Shown here piece by piece: positions 33,145-41,459 of a stretch of 64,000 nt of DNA. How positions within the stretch are numbered: position 1 is the stretch's first letter; the number at the start of each line of letters is the position of its first letter. The notes under the pieces were generated by a model. That model was not told the origin of the DNA. It was given only the letters and a program-made list of their open reading frames with translations, and made no database searches. Position numbers and translations under genes: made by a program. Origin of the DNA: an uncultured Clostridia bacterium (GTDB lineage: Bacteria; Bacillota; Clostridia; Oscillospirales; QAKW01); assembly GCA_944387895.1 (NCBI GenBank), contig CALXGQ010000029.1, positions 62,001-126,000 on the forward strand. Reading direction: 5' to 3'.

Positions 33145-35763
33145 ATGGAGAATAACACGCACGTAATTGTAGACAGTGTGGAAAGACTGGAAGAAGAGCT
33201 TGCGCGGGTTCGTGCGGCTCAAAAGGTTTTTGCGACCTATACGCAGGAGCAGGTAGACGCGATCTTCAAGGCTGCTGCGACTGCCGCCAATAAAATGCGG
33301 ATTCTTCTTGCAAAAGAAGCAGTTGCAGAAACCGGGATGGGCGTTGTGGAAGACAAGGTGATCAAAAATCACTATGCCGCCGAATATATTTATAACGCCT
33401 ATAAGGACACCAAGACCTGCGGCGTCATTGAAGAAGATACGGCTTACGGCACAACGAAGGTTGCAGAGCCGATCGGCGTGATTGCGGCGGTTATTCCCAC
33501 CACCAATCCGACCTCTACCGCCATCTTCAAGACGCTGATCGCGTTGAAGACCCGCAACGGGATTTTGATCAGCCCCCATCCCCGCGCGAAGGGCTGCACC
33601 ATCCATGCGGCTCAGATCGTTCTGGAGGCTGCCGTTGCAGCCGGCGCGCCGGAGGGTATCATCAGCTGGATCGACGTACCCAGCCTGGAGATGACCAACC
33701 TGCTCATGAAGGAAGCGGATATCATTCTGGCCACCGGCGGCCCCGGCATGGTCAAGGCCGCCTATTCCAGCGGCACGCCCGCTCTGGGCGTCGGCGCCGG
33801 CAATACCCCTGCGATCATTGATGATACGGCGGATATCAAGCTGGCTGTCAACTCGATCATCCATTCCAAGACCTTTGATAACGGCATGATCTGCGCTTCG
33901 GAGCAGTCTGTTATCGTTTTGGACAAGGTCTATAAGGCAGTCAAAAAAGAATTTGCCGACCGCGGCTGTTATTTCCTCAATCCTGATGAAACGGAGAAGG
34001 TGCGCAAGACCATTATTGTCAACGGCGCGCTGAACGCCAAGATCGTCGGCCAGAAGCCGGTCACGATTGCCGGGCTGGCCGGAGTAACGGTTCCGGAATC
34101 TACGAAGATTCTGATCGGCGAGGTGGAATCGGTGGATATCAGCGAGGAGTTCGCCCATGAAAAGCTTTCTCCCGTTCTTGCCATGTATAAGGCCAAGACC
34201 ATTGAAGAAGCTTTCGATAAGGCGGAGCACCTGATTGCCGACGGCGGCTACGGCCATACCTCCTCCATCTATCTGGACGCGGTGACGGAGCGTGCGAAGC
34301 TCGACGCTTTCGCCGCCAGAATGAAGACCTGCCGTATTCTGGTCAACACGCCTTCCTCTCAGGGCGGTATCGGCGACCTTTACAACTTCAAGCTTGCCCC
34401 CTCCCTGACGTTGGGCTGCGGTTCCTGGGGCGGAAACTCCGTTTCCGAGAACGTGGGCGTAAAGCACCTGCTGAACATCAAGACTGTTGCCGAGAGGAGA
34501 GAGAATATGCTTTGGTTCCGCGCACCGCAGAAAATATATATCAAGAAAGGCTGCCTGCCTGTTGCTCTGAGCGAGCTGAAAACGGTTCTGGGCAAAAAGA
34601 AGGCCTTTATCGTAACCGATACCTTCCTTTTTGAAAACGGCTATACCAAGGCGATCACCGACAAGCTGGACGAGATGGGCATCATTCACACCACCTTCTC
34701 CAACGTCGCGCCGGATCCCACCCTTGCCTGCGCCCGGGAAGGCGCCGCCCAGATGAATACCTTCAAGCCGGACTGCATCATTGCCGTCGGCGGCGGTTCC
34801 GCGATGGACGCTGCGAAAATCATGTGGGTGCTGTATGAGCATCCGGAAGCGGACTTCATGGATATGGCCATGCGGTTTGTTGATATCCGCAAGAGAGTCT
34901 ATACCTTCCCCAAAATGGGCGAGAAGGCCTACTTTATCGCCATCCCCACTTCGGCCGGTACCGGTTCCGAGGCTACGCCCTTTGCCGTTATCACCGATGA
35001 AAGCACCGGCGTGAAATACCCGCTGGCGGATTATGAGCTGATGCCGAACATGGCGATCGTCGACGCGGATCTGCATATGAACGCGCCGAAGGGTCTGACC
35101 GCTGCGTCTGGTATCGACGCGGTGACGCACGCGCTGGAGGCATATGCCGCCATGCTGGCCACCGATTATACGGACGGCCTTGCTATTCGTTCCCTGCAAA
35201 TGATCTTTGAGTATCTGCCCCGGGCCTACGACAACGGTCCCAACGATCCGATCGCCCGCGAGAAGATGGCCAATGCCGCCACGATGGCAGGTATGGCCTT
35301 TGCCAACGCGTTCCTGGGCGTCTGCCACTCCATGGCGCATAAGCTCGGCGCATTTTATCATCTTCCTCACGGCGTTGCCAACGCGCTGATGATCGATGAG
35401 GTTCTGCGCTTCAACGCCAGCGAAGTGCCTGCCAAGATGGGTACTTTCTCTCAGTATGATCATCCCCATACGCTGGCGCGTTACGCCGAGGTGGCGGATG
35501 CGCTGGGCATCAAGGGCAAGAACAACGAGGAGAAGCTGGAGAATCTGATCAAGGCCATCGACGAGCTGAAAGAGAAGGTGGGCATCAAGAAGACCATCAA
35601 GGACTACGGCGTTGATGAAAAAGAATTTCTGGATCGTCTGGACGAGATGGTGGAGCAGGCCTTCGACGATCAGTGCACCGGCGCCAATCCCCGCTATCCG
35701 CTGATGAGCGAGATCAAGCAAATGTATCTCAATGCCTATTACGGCAAGCATGAGAATGTATAA
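33145..35763 (+). CDS. adhE: Bifunctional acetaldehyde-CoA/alcohol dehydrogenase AdhE
   Basis: 872 residues. The N-terminal aldehyde dehydrogenase domain has the nucleophile Cys in DNGMICASEQSVIV and the NAD-binding IGVIAAVIPTTNPTSTAIFK. The C-terminal iron-dependent alcohol dehydrogenase has GGGSAMDAAKIMW and the metal ligands in GVCHSMAHKLGAFYHLPHGVANAL. It reduces acetyl-CoA to ethanol with two NADH, usually as helical filaments (spirosomes). It is downstream of rex. Codon use is strongly biased, as for a highly expressed gene, which also produces a long spurious antisense frame. Confidence 0.98.
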   Translation: MENNTHVIVDSVERLEEELARVRAAQKVFATYTQEQVDAIFKAAATAANKMRILLAKEAVAETGMGVVEDKVIKNHYAAEYIYNAYKDTKTCGVIEEDTAYGTTKVAEPIGVIAAVIPTTNPTSTAIFKTLIALKTRNGILISPHPRAKGCTIHAAQIVLEAAVAAGAPEGIISWIDVPSLEMTNLLMKEADIILATGGPGMVKAAYSSGTPALGVGAGNTPAIIDDTADIKLAVNSIIHSKTFDNGMICASEQSVIVLDKVYKAVKKEFADRGCYFLNPDETEKVRKTIIVNGALNAKIVGQKPVTIAGLAGVTVPESTKILIGEVESVDISEEFAHEKLSPVLAMYKAKTIEEAFDKAEHLIADGGYGHTSSIYLDAVTERAKLDAFAARMKTCRILVNTPSSQGGIGDLYNFKLAPSLTLGCGSWGGNSVSENVGVKHLLNIKTVAERRENMLWFRAPQKIYIKKGCLPVALSELKTVLGKKKAFIVTDTFLFENGYTKAITDKLDEMGIIHTTFSNVAPDPTLACAREGAAQMNTFKPDCIIAVGGGSAMDAAKIMWVLYEHPEADFMDMAMRFVDIRKRVYTFPKMGEKAYFIAIPTSAGTGSEATPFAVITDESTGVKYPLADYELMPNMAIVDADLHMNAPKGLTAASGIDAVTHALEAYAAMLATDYTDGLAIRSLQMIFEYLPRAYDNGPNDPIAREKMANAATMAGMAFANAFLGVCHSMAHKLGAFYHLPHGVANALMIDEVLRFNASEVPAKMGTFSQYDHPHTLARYAEVADALGIKGKNNEEKLENLIKAIDELKEKVGIKKTIKDYGVDEKEFLDRLDEMVEQAFDDQCTGANPRYPLMSEIKQMYLNAYYGKHENV

Positions 35764-35777
35764 GGAGGAAGCAGACT

Positions 35778-36530
35778 ATGAATCTGGACAGAGTTATCGC
35801 AGTCAGAACCAACAAAACCGTTTATCGCGACGGCAACCGTGCTCTGAAGGTATTTGACGCCGACTATTCCAAAGCCGATATTCTGAACGAGGCGCTGAAT
35901 CAGGCGCGGGTCGAGGAGACCGGTCTGAACATTCCCCGGGTGCTGGAAGTCACAACGCTGGAGGACGGCCGCTGGGTCATCGTATCGGATTTCATCAAGG
36001 GCAAGACCCTTGCCCGGCTGATGGAAGAGAATCCGGAAAAGCACGATGAATATCTGGAGATGTTCGTGGAGCTTCAGATGACGGTCCACAGCAAGAGAGC
36101 GCCGCTGCTCAACAAGCTGAAGGACAAGATGAACATCAAGATTTCCCAGGCGGATCTGGACGCCACGACCCGCTATGATCTTCATACCCGCCTGGAGGGC
36201 ATGAAGAAGCATACCAAGGTTTGCCACGGGGATTTCAATCCCTCCAACATCATTGTTGCCGAGGACGGCACGCCTTATATTCTGGACTGGTCCCACGCCA
36301 CGCAGGGCAATGCGTCCGCCGACGTAGCCCGCACCTACCTGCTCTTCTGCCTGAACGGCGATGAGGCAACAGCCAAGCAGTATCTGGATCTTTACTGCAA
36401 GAAGAGCGATGTGGCCAAGCAGTATGTGCAGAAATGGCTGCCCATCGTGGCGGCTTCGCAGTCGGTGAAAGGGAAGCCCGAGGAGCGGCAGTTCCTTCTT
36501 TCCTGGGTCGACGTTGTGGATTACGAATAA
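35778..36530 (+). CDS. APH/choline kinase-like phosphotransferase (TIGR02172 type)
   Basis: 250 residues with a protein-kinase-like aminoglycoside phosphotransferase fold. Motifs are the catalytic HGDFNPSNIIV (about 153-163), the metal-binding ILDWSHATQGNASADVART, and an N-terminal lobe with VTTLEDGRWVIVSDFIKGKTLARLM. The substrate is unknown; the family includes choline, aminoglycoside and small-molecule kinases. It lies 14 nt after adhE in the rex operon, an unexplained association with ethanol metabolism. Confidence 0.85.
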   Translation: MNLDRVIAVRTNKTVYRDGNRALKVFDADYSKADILNEALNQARVEETGLNIPRVLEVTTLEDGRWVIVSDFIKGKTLARLMEENPEKHDEYLEMFVELQMTVHSKRAPLLNKLKDKMNIKISQADLDATTRYDLHTRLEGMKKHTKVCHGDFNPSNIIVAEDGTPYILDWSHATQGNASADVARTYLLFCLNGDEATAKQYLDLYCKKSDVAKQYVQKWLPIVAASQSVKGKPEERQFLLSWVDVVDYE

Positions 36531-36547
36531 AAAAGGAGTTTGGGATT

Positions 36548-36787
36548 ATGAAACTGATGGTTTGTATCGGCAGTTCCTGCCATTTGAAGGGCTCCCGCCA
36601 GGTGGTGGAGCAGTTGCAGCATCTGATCGCAGAGAACGATCTGAAGGAAAAGATCGATCTGGGCGGCACCTTCTGCATGGGTAAATGCCAGCAGGGCGTT
36701 TGCGTCACGCTGGACAATGATTTTTATTCCGTAACGCCGGAGACAGCCGAAGATTTTTTCAAAACCGAGGTTATGTCCCGCTTATAA
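36548..36787 (+). CDS. Thioredoxin-like [2Fe-2S] ferredoxin domain protein
   Basis: 79 residues. The four cysteines (CIGSSC at 6 and 11, CMGKC at 43 and 47) match the NuoE/HydC-type thioredoxin-like [2Fe-2S] fold. It probably acts as a small electron carrier or as a subunit for a hydrogenase. The start is ATG 36548 after AAAAGGAG. A terminator separates it from the hydrogenase genes, so it belongs to the rex-adhE transcript, but it may serve the next operon. Confidence 0.9.
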   Translation: MKLMVCIGSSCHLKGSRQVVEQLQHLIAENDLKEKIDLGGTFCMGKCQQGVCVTLDNDFYSVTPETAEDFFKTEVMSRL

Positions 36788-36794
36788 GGACTGA

Positions 36795-36847
36795 TTTGCG
36801 CCCCCAGCCCGGCCGCCTTGCGCAGCCGGGCTAAGGCGCAATTTTTA
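36795..36847 (+). terminator. Terminator of the rex-adhE operon
   Basis: A two-part stem: outer TTGCGCC/GGCGCAA and inner AGCCCGGC/GCCGGGCT, followed by TTTTT. Confidence 0.85.
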
Positions 36848-36893
36848 AAGCTGGACGCAGAGTTTATTATGATGAGCAAAGAGGGCATATGAT

Positions 36894-38561
36894 ATGGCAG
36901 ATATTTTGACCTTTAAAAAATCCAATTGCAAAAACTGCTACAAATGTATTCGTTACTGCCCGGTGAAATCCATCCGGTTTTCGGGCAATCAGGCGCATAT
37001 CGTCGGCGATGAGTGTATCCTTTGCGGCCAGTGCCTTGTGGTCTGCCCGCAGGGCGCCAAACAGGTTGCGGACGGAGTGGAAAAAGTTCAGGTTCTGCTT
37101 CAGAGCGGGGCTCCGGTTTATGTTTCGCTGGCGCCGTCTTTTGCAGCCAATTACAACGGGATCGGGCTGGCTGGCATGGAAAAGGCTCTTTCGGCGTTGG
37201 GCTTTGCCGGCTGCGAAGAAACGGCCCGGGGCGCGGCTTTTGTTACGGCGGAATATGAGCGGCTGATGCAGGAGCCGGATCGGAAGATCCTGATTTCTTC
37301 CTGCTGTCATTCCGTGAATCTCCTGATTCAGAAATATTATCCGCAGGCGCTGAAATACTTAGCTCCCGTCGCCTCGCCGATGCAGGCTCATGCCCGCGAT
37401 CTGAAAAGCAGATATCCGGAGGCAAAGGTGGTGTTTATCGGCCCTTGCGCCGCCAAGAAGGACGAGGTGGAGCACTATGGCGAAGCGGACGCCGCCCTCA
37501 CCTTCGAGGAGCTTACCGCATGGCTGAAGCGCGAGCAGATCCCGCTGGAGCCGGCGGAGGATCATCATCCTGCCGGCAAGGAGCGGCTTTATCCCACCAC
37601 CGGCGGCGTGCTGGAAACCTTTCATGAGCGCCTGCCGGACGTTTCCTATTTCGCCGTAGACGGCGTGGAACGGTGCAAGCAGGTTCTGGACGAACTGGAA
37701 AACCTTCCCCAGGGCCGCTGCTTTATTGAAATGTCCGCCTGCGTTGGCAGCTGCATCGGCGGCCCGCTGATGGACCGGCATCATACGACGCCTGTTTCCG
37801 ATTATATGGCGGTGTCCGGATATGCGGGCAAGAGCTCCTACGACCGGGAAACCGGGGTCAGCCTCTCCAAGCGTCTTTCTTATTACGACCGGCACTTTTC
37901 CGCTCCTTCCGAGAGCGAAATCACCGCAGCCCTGCGCCAGATGGGCAAAACCCGTCCGGAAGACGAGCTCAACTGCGGCTCCTGCGGATACAATACCTGC
38001 CGCGAAAAGGCGGTGGCGATTATCCACGGCAAGGCGGAAGCTTCCATGTGTCTGCCTTTCCTGATGCGGAGGGCAGAGAACTTTTCCGACAACATTATCA
38101 ATAATTCCCCCAACGCCATTCTGGTTCTCAACGACAGCCTGGAGGTTCAGCAGATCAACCAGGCTGCGCTCAAGCTGATGAATCTGCCGCGCGCCGCCGA
38201 CGTGATGGGCGCGCCGGTGGTGCGGCTTCTGGAGCCCAAGGTGTTTATGGACGCGCTGAATACCGGCCGGGGCGTCAAGGATCAGCGGGTGTATCTGGCT
38301 GAATATAATCGCTACGTGGAGCAGACGGTCGTTCTGGATAAGGAATACCGCATCCTCATTTGCCTGATGCGGGACATCACAGAGGAGGAAGCGGCGCGCG
38401 AACGCAAGGAAAAGCTCAGCACCCAGACGGTGGAAGTGGCCGATAAGGTGGTCGAAAAGCAGATGCGGATCGTTCAGGAGATCGCGTCGCTGCTGGGAGA
38501 AACCGCGGCAGAAACCAAAATAGCGCTGACCAAACTGAAGGAGTCTATTTCCGATGAATAA
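36894..38561 (+). CDS. hydS: Sensory-type (group C) [FeFe] hydrogenase with PAS domain, HydS-like
   Basis: 555 residues. Two N-terminal [4Fe-4S] motifs (CKNCYKCIRYCP, CILCGQCLVVCP) are followed by an H-cluster domain whose loops are degenerate but keep the cysteines: ISSCCHSVN (TSCCP loop), IGPCAAKKDE (PCxxKKxE loop) and EMSACVGSCIGG (ExMACxGGCxxGG loop). A further Fe-S motif follows (CGSCGYNTCREKA, final Cys near SMCL), then a PAS domain (about 395-500) and a C-terminal helix (KVVEKQMRIVQEIASLLGETAAETKIALTKLK). Such proteins are considered H2 sensors, as proposed for HydS of Ruminococcus albus. It overlaps the phosphatase gene by 8 nt, so a signal could pass from PAS to phosphatase. Confidence 0.9.
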   Translation: MADILTFKKSNCKNCYKCIRYCPVKSIRFSGNQAHIVGDECILCGQCLVVCPQGAKQVADGVEKVQVLLQSGAPVYVSLAPSFAANYNGIGLAGMEKALSALGFAGCEETARGAAFVTAEYERLMQEPDRKILISSCCHSVNLLIQKYYPQALKYLAPVASPMQAHARDLKSRYPEAKVVFIGPCAAKKDEVEHYGEADAALTFEELTAWLKREQIPLEPAEDHHPAGKERLYPTTGGVLETFHERLPDVSYFAVDGVERCKQVLDELENLPQGRCFIEMSACVGSCIGGPLMDRHHTTPVSDYMAVSGYAGKSSYDRETGVSLSKRLSYYDRHFSAPSESEITAALRQMGKTRPEDELNCGSCGYNTCREKAVAIIHGKAEASMCLPFLMRRAENFSDNIINNSPNAILVLNDSLEVQQINQAALKLMNLPRAADVMGAPVVRLLEPKVFMDALNTGRGVKDQRVYLAEYNRYVEQTVVLDKEYRILICLMRDITEEEAARERKEKLSTQTVEVADKVVEKQMRIVQEIASLLGETAAETKIALTKLKESISDE

Positions 38562-39726
38562 TCTTTGCGCGGATATCGGCTATCGCAGCATCAATCATTT
38601 CGGAGAAGAGCTTTGCGGTGATCATGTCGACGTGATCGAGCTGGAGGATCATTCCACCGTTGCGGTTCTTGCAGACGGGCTGGGGAGCGGCGTCAAGGCC
38701 AGCATCCTTTCAACCTTGACCTCCAAGATCATTTCCACCATGCTTGCGGCGGGTCTTTCTCTGGAGGATTGCGTGGAAACCATCGCCGCCACGCTGCCGA
38801 TCTGCTCGGAGCGGCAGGTGGCCTATTCCACCTTCACCATCATTCGCGTGGTGGCGAGCGAGGAAGCCGAAGTCATTCAATACGATAACCCCAATGTTTT
38901 AATGTTCCGCGACGGGAAGATCACAGATTATCCCAAAACGGAGATGAATATCGGCGGCAAGAAAATTCTGCAGTCCCGCATACGGCTGCAGGAAAACGAT
39001 CTGTTCCTTGCGATGAGCGACGGCTGCCCTCACGCCGGAATCGGCGACGCCTATAATTTCGGCTGGAAGGAAGAGGATATTGCCGCCTATATGGAGCCAA
39101 TCTCCGACGTCGGCTATACGGCGAAAACCCTTTCAACGATCCTGCTGGATGAGGTCTACGGTCTTTACGGCGGCGAACCGAAGGACGACGCCACGGTTCT
39201 GGCGGTTCGTATCCGCCGCCGGGAACCGATGAATCTGCTTTTCGGGCCCCCGTCCAACCGGGACGACTGCGGCATGATGATGGCGCTCTTCTTCTCCAAG
39301 GAAGGAAAGCATATCGTGTGCGGCGGAACCACGTCGACGATCGTTGCGGATTATTTGGGTAAACCCCTGATCCCGTCGATCGATTTTGTCGATCCGGAAA
39401 TTCCTCCGATCGCAACGATCGAGGGCGTTGATCTGGTGACAGAGGGCGTGATCACCATCAACCGGGTCCTTGCCTATGCCAAGGATCACCTGGCCGAAAA
39501 TGAAAGCTATCAAAAGTGGAGCTATCAGAAAGACGGCGCTTCTCTGATCAGCAAAATGCTGTTTGAGGAAGCGACCGATATCAATTTCTTTGTGGGACGG
39601 GCGATCAATCCGGCGCACCAGAATCCCGATCTGCCCATCAACTTCAGTATAAAAATGCAGCTGGTCACGGAGCTTTCCGATTGCCTTAAAAAGATGGGAA
39701 AGAGAATCAAGGTAAGTTACTTTTAA
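38554..39726 (+). CDS. SpoIIE-family (PP2C-type) serine phosphatase
   Basis: 390 residues. The N-terminal half (about 1-225) is a PP2C-like SpoIIE domain with metal-ligand acidic motifs LADGLGSGVKAS, AMSDGCPHAG and PKDDATVLAVRI. The C-terminal 165 residues (from about MNLLFGPPSNRDDCGMMM) form a separate conserved region with GGTTSTIVADYLGK that I do not recognise. It is encoded between a sensory and a catalytic-type hydrogenase and overlaps the former. It probably dephosphorylates a partner, such as an anti-anti-sigma-type protein, in response to H2 or redox; no such partner is in the window. Confidence 0.88.
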   Translation: MNNLCADIGYRSINHFGEELCGDHVDVIELEDHSTVAVLADGLGSGVKASILSTLTSKIISTMLAAGLSLEDCVETIAATLPICSERQVAYSTFTIIRVVASEEAEVIQYDNPNVLMFRDGKITDYPKTEMNIGGKKILQSRIRLQENDLFLAMSDGCPHAGIGDAYNFGWKEEDIAAYMEPISDVGYTAKTLSTILLDEVYGLYGGEPKDDATVLAVRIRRREPMNLLFGPPSNRDDCGMMMALFFSKEGKHIVCGGTTSTIVADYLGKPLIPSIDFVDPEIPPIATIEGVDLVTEGVITINRVLAYAKDHLAENESYQKWSYQKDGASLISKMLFEEATDINFFVGRAINPAHQNPDLPINFSIKMQLVTELSDCLKKMGKRIKVSYF

Positions 39727-39738
39727 TAAGGAGAAGTC

Positions 39739-41160
39739 ATGAGAAAATTTGATACCAAAGTTCAATATCTGAAATATAAAGTTCTTCGCGAAGTGGCGCG
39801 TATGGCCTGGAACGATGAGCTTTTCGATAAGGCTCTGGATATTCCCAAGATCATTGTTCCCGGTAAAACGCCGACCATGCGCTGCTGCGTATATAAGGAG
39901 CGGGCGATCTTAAACGAGCGCGTGAAGATCGCCATGGGCGGGGATAAGACAAATCCCAACGTCATCGAGGTCATCGACATCGCCTGCGATGAATGCCCTA
40001 TGGGCGGCTACGAGGTCACAGACGCCTGCCGCGGCTGTCTGGCGCACCGCTGCGAGGACGTCTGCAAGCGGGGGGCGATCACCTTTGATCATCATCAGAA
40101 GGCGCATATTGATAAAAGCAAGTGCGTGGAATGCGGGCAGTGCGCAAAAGTCTGCCCCTACAGCGCGATCATGGATTTTAAACGTCCCTGCGTAAAATCC
40201 TGCAAGGTGAAGGCCATCTCCATGAACGAGGACAAAGCGGCGGAGATCGACAACAGCAAATGTATCTCCTGCGGCGCCTGCGTCTATCAGTGCCCCTTCG
40301 GCGCCATCACCGATAAGTCCTTTATCCTCAACGTCATCGACCTGCTCAAAAAGAGCGAGCAGAATCAAAAATACCGCGTATACGCCGTTGTGGCGCCGTC
40401 GATCTCCAGCCAGTTCATCTATGCGAAGCTGGGGCAGGTGATCACCGGCATCAAGGAGCTGGGCTTCCATGCGGTGGTCGAGGCTGCGCTGGGCGCCGAT
40501 ATGGTCGCCAACGAAGAGTGCAAGGAACTGGCTGAAAAAGGCTTCCTGACCAGCTCCTGCTGCCCGGCTTTTGTGGATTACGTCCAGAAGCAATTCCCGG
40601 ATCTGGCGCCCTATATCTCCCATAATCTCTCCCCGATGGCCACCATTGCCCAGTATATCAAGAAGGGAGATCCCACTTCGAAAATCGTTTTCATCGGCCC
40701 CTGCACGGCCAAAAAAATGGAATTTCAAAAGGAAACGGTTCATCCTTATGTGGACAGTGTTATCACCTTTGAAGAGCTGCAGGCGCTTTTCGACAGTAAG
40801 GATTTGGATATCACCACCCTTTCGGAAACCGCGTTGGACAATGCGTCCTATTACGGCCGGATCTTTGCCCGCAGCGGCGGACTTTCCGACGCCGTGGCGC
40901 AGGGCCTCAAGGAGAACGGCCTGGATCATTTCGACCTCAAGGCGGTTGCCTGCGATGGCATTGAAGCCTGCCGCATGGCGCTGCTGAAAGCCTCCAAGCG
41001 GGTGCTGGACGGCAACTTTATCGAGGGCATGGCCTGCACCGGCGGATGTATCGGCGGCGCCGGCTGCCTGACCCATGGCGAGAAGAACAAGGCCGAGGTG
41101 GATCGTTACGGCCGGGAGGCGCTGGAAAAAACCATCACCGACGCGCTCAAGCAGCTTTAA
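39739..41160 (+). CDS. [FeFe] hydrogenase, group B (TIGR04105 type)
   Basis: 473 residues. A Cys-rich N-terminal part (MRCCVYKERAILNERVKIAMGG, CDECPMGGYEVTDACRGCLAHRCEDVCKRGAI) has ferredoxin motifs CVECGQCAKVCP and CISCGACVYQCP. The H-cluster domain follows, with TSSCCPAFV, IGPCTAKKME and EGMACTGGCIGGAGC. All H-cluster cysteines and the proton-relay Cys of the first loop are present. Group B enzymes are monomeric and ferredoxin-dependent by inference; few have been characterised. The maturases HydE, HydF and HydG are not in the window. It is the last gene of the operon, followed by a strong terminator. Confidence 0.92.
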   Translation: MRKFDTKVQYLKYKVLREVARMAWNDELFDKALDIPKIIVPGKTPTMRCCVYKERAILNERVKIAMGGDKTNPNVIEVIDIACDECPMGGYEVTDACRGCLAHRCEDVCKRGAITFDHHQKAHIDKSKCVECGQCAKVCPYSAIMDFKRPCVKSCKVKAISMNEDKAAEIDNSKCISCGACVYQCPFGAITDKSFILNVIDLLKKSEQNQKYRVYAVVAPSISSQFIYAKLGQVITGIKELGFHAVVEAALGADMVANEECKELAEKGFLTSSCCPAFVDYVQKQFPDLAPYISHNLSPMATIAQYIKKGDPTSKIVFIGPCTAKKMEFQKETVHPYVDSVITFEELQALFDSKDLDITTLSETALDNASYYGRIFARSGGLSDAVAQGLKENGLDHFDLKAVACDGIEACRMALLKASKRVLDGNFIEGMACTGGCIGGAGCLTHGEKNKAEVDRYGREALEKTITDALKQL

Positions 41161-41168
41161 CGCGCTGT

Positions 41169-41210
41169 AAACCGCGCTCCCGGCCGGGAGCGCGGTTTAT
41201 TTTATCAAGA
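41169..41210 (+). terminator. Terminator of the hydrogenase operon
   Basis: A perfect 30-nt palindrome (41169-41198) folding as a GC-rich hairpin, followed by ATTTTATC. Confidence 0.9.
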
Positions 41211-41226
41211 AAAACAGTAAAAAATC

Positions 41227-41256
41227 TTGACAAACGTCCGGTGCAGCGAGTATAAT
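41227..41256 (+). promoter_or_regulatory. Promoter of the aromatic amino acid operon
   Basis: Perfect TTGACA (41227-41232) and TATAAT (41251-41256) hexamers with an 18-bp spacer. The transcript would begin near 41263, about 200 nt before the first enzyme gene. Confidence 0.88.
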
Positions 41257-41286
41257 ATTAACAATATTTTAGAAAGGGTGACGGAA

Positions 41287-41358
41287 ATGTTCAAAATCTT
41301 CAATCGATTTTATTACGGCAAAACGGACTTTCTGTCTACCGCTGGCTGCGTGCGCTGA
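41287..41358 (+). CDS. Phe/Tyr-rich leader peptide of the aromatic operon (candidate)
   Basis: A 23-codon frame beginning MFKIFNRFYYGKTDF, with stop TGA at 41356. Phe is at codons 2, 5, 8 and 15 and Tyr at 9 and 10, so six of the first fifteen residues are the end products of the operon. AGAAAGGGTGACGG lies upstream as a ribosome binding site. The frame starts 24 nt after the expected transcript start and ends before two competing hairpins (see 41323-41448). It fits a leader peptide whose translation senses Phe- and Tyr-tRNA, comparable in idea to the enterobacterial pheA leader. Translation is not proven. Confidence 0.7.
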   Translation: MFKIFNRFYYGKTDFLSTAGCVR

Positions 41359-41448
41359 GAATCTGGCGTTCGCTCCGGAAAATCAGAACAGAAAGCCCGT
41401 AATTCCTTATGTCCGCAATTATGGCAGAGGAAGCGGGCTTATATTTTT
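41323..41448 (+). promoter_or_regulatory. Candidate transcription attenuator of the aromatic operon
   Basis: Segment 2 (41323-41335, ACGGACTTTCTGT) can pair with segment 3 (41388-41400, ACAGAAAGCCCGT) at 12 of 13 positions. Part of segment 3 (AAGCCCGT, 41393-41400) can instead pair with segment 4 (GCGGGCTT, 41433-41440), extended by TTCC/GGAA (403-406 with 429-432), and is followed by ATATTTTT. The two folds exclude each other, as antiterminator and terminator would. Segment 2 overlaps leader codons 13-17. The Shine-Dalgarno of the first enzyme gene directly follows the T stretch. Confidence 0.65.
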
Positions 41449-41459
41449 GGGAGGAGAAA

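Noticed and set aside
33088-35751. An 887-codon open frame antisense to adhE
   Set aside because: Same cause: codon bias of adhE leaves few antisense stops. No ribosome site, no recognisable protein.
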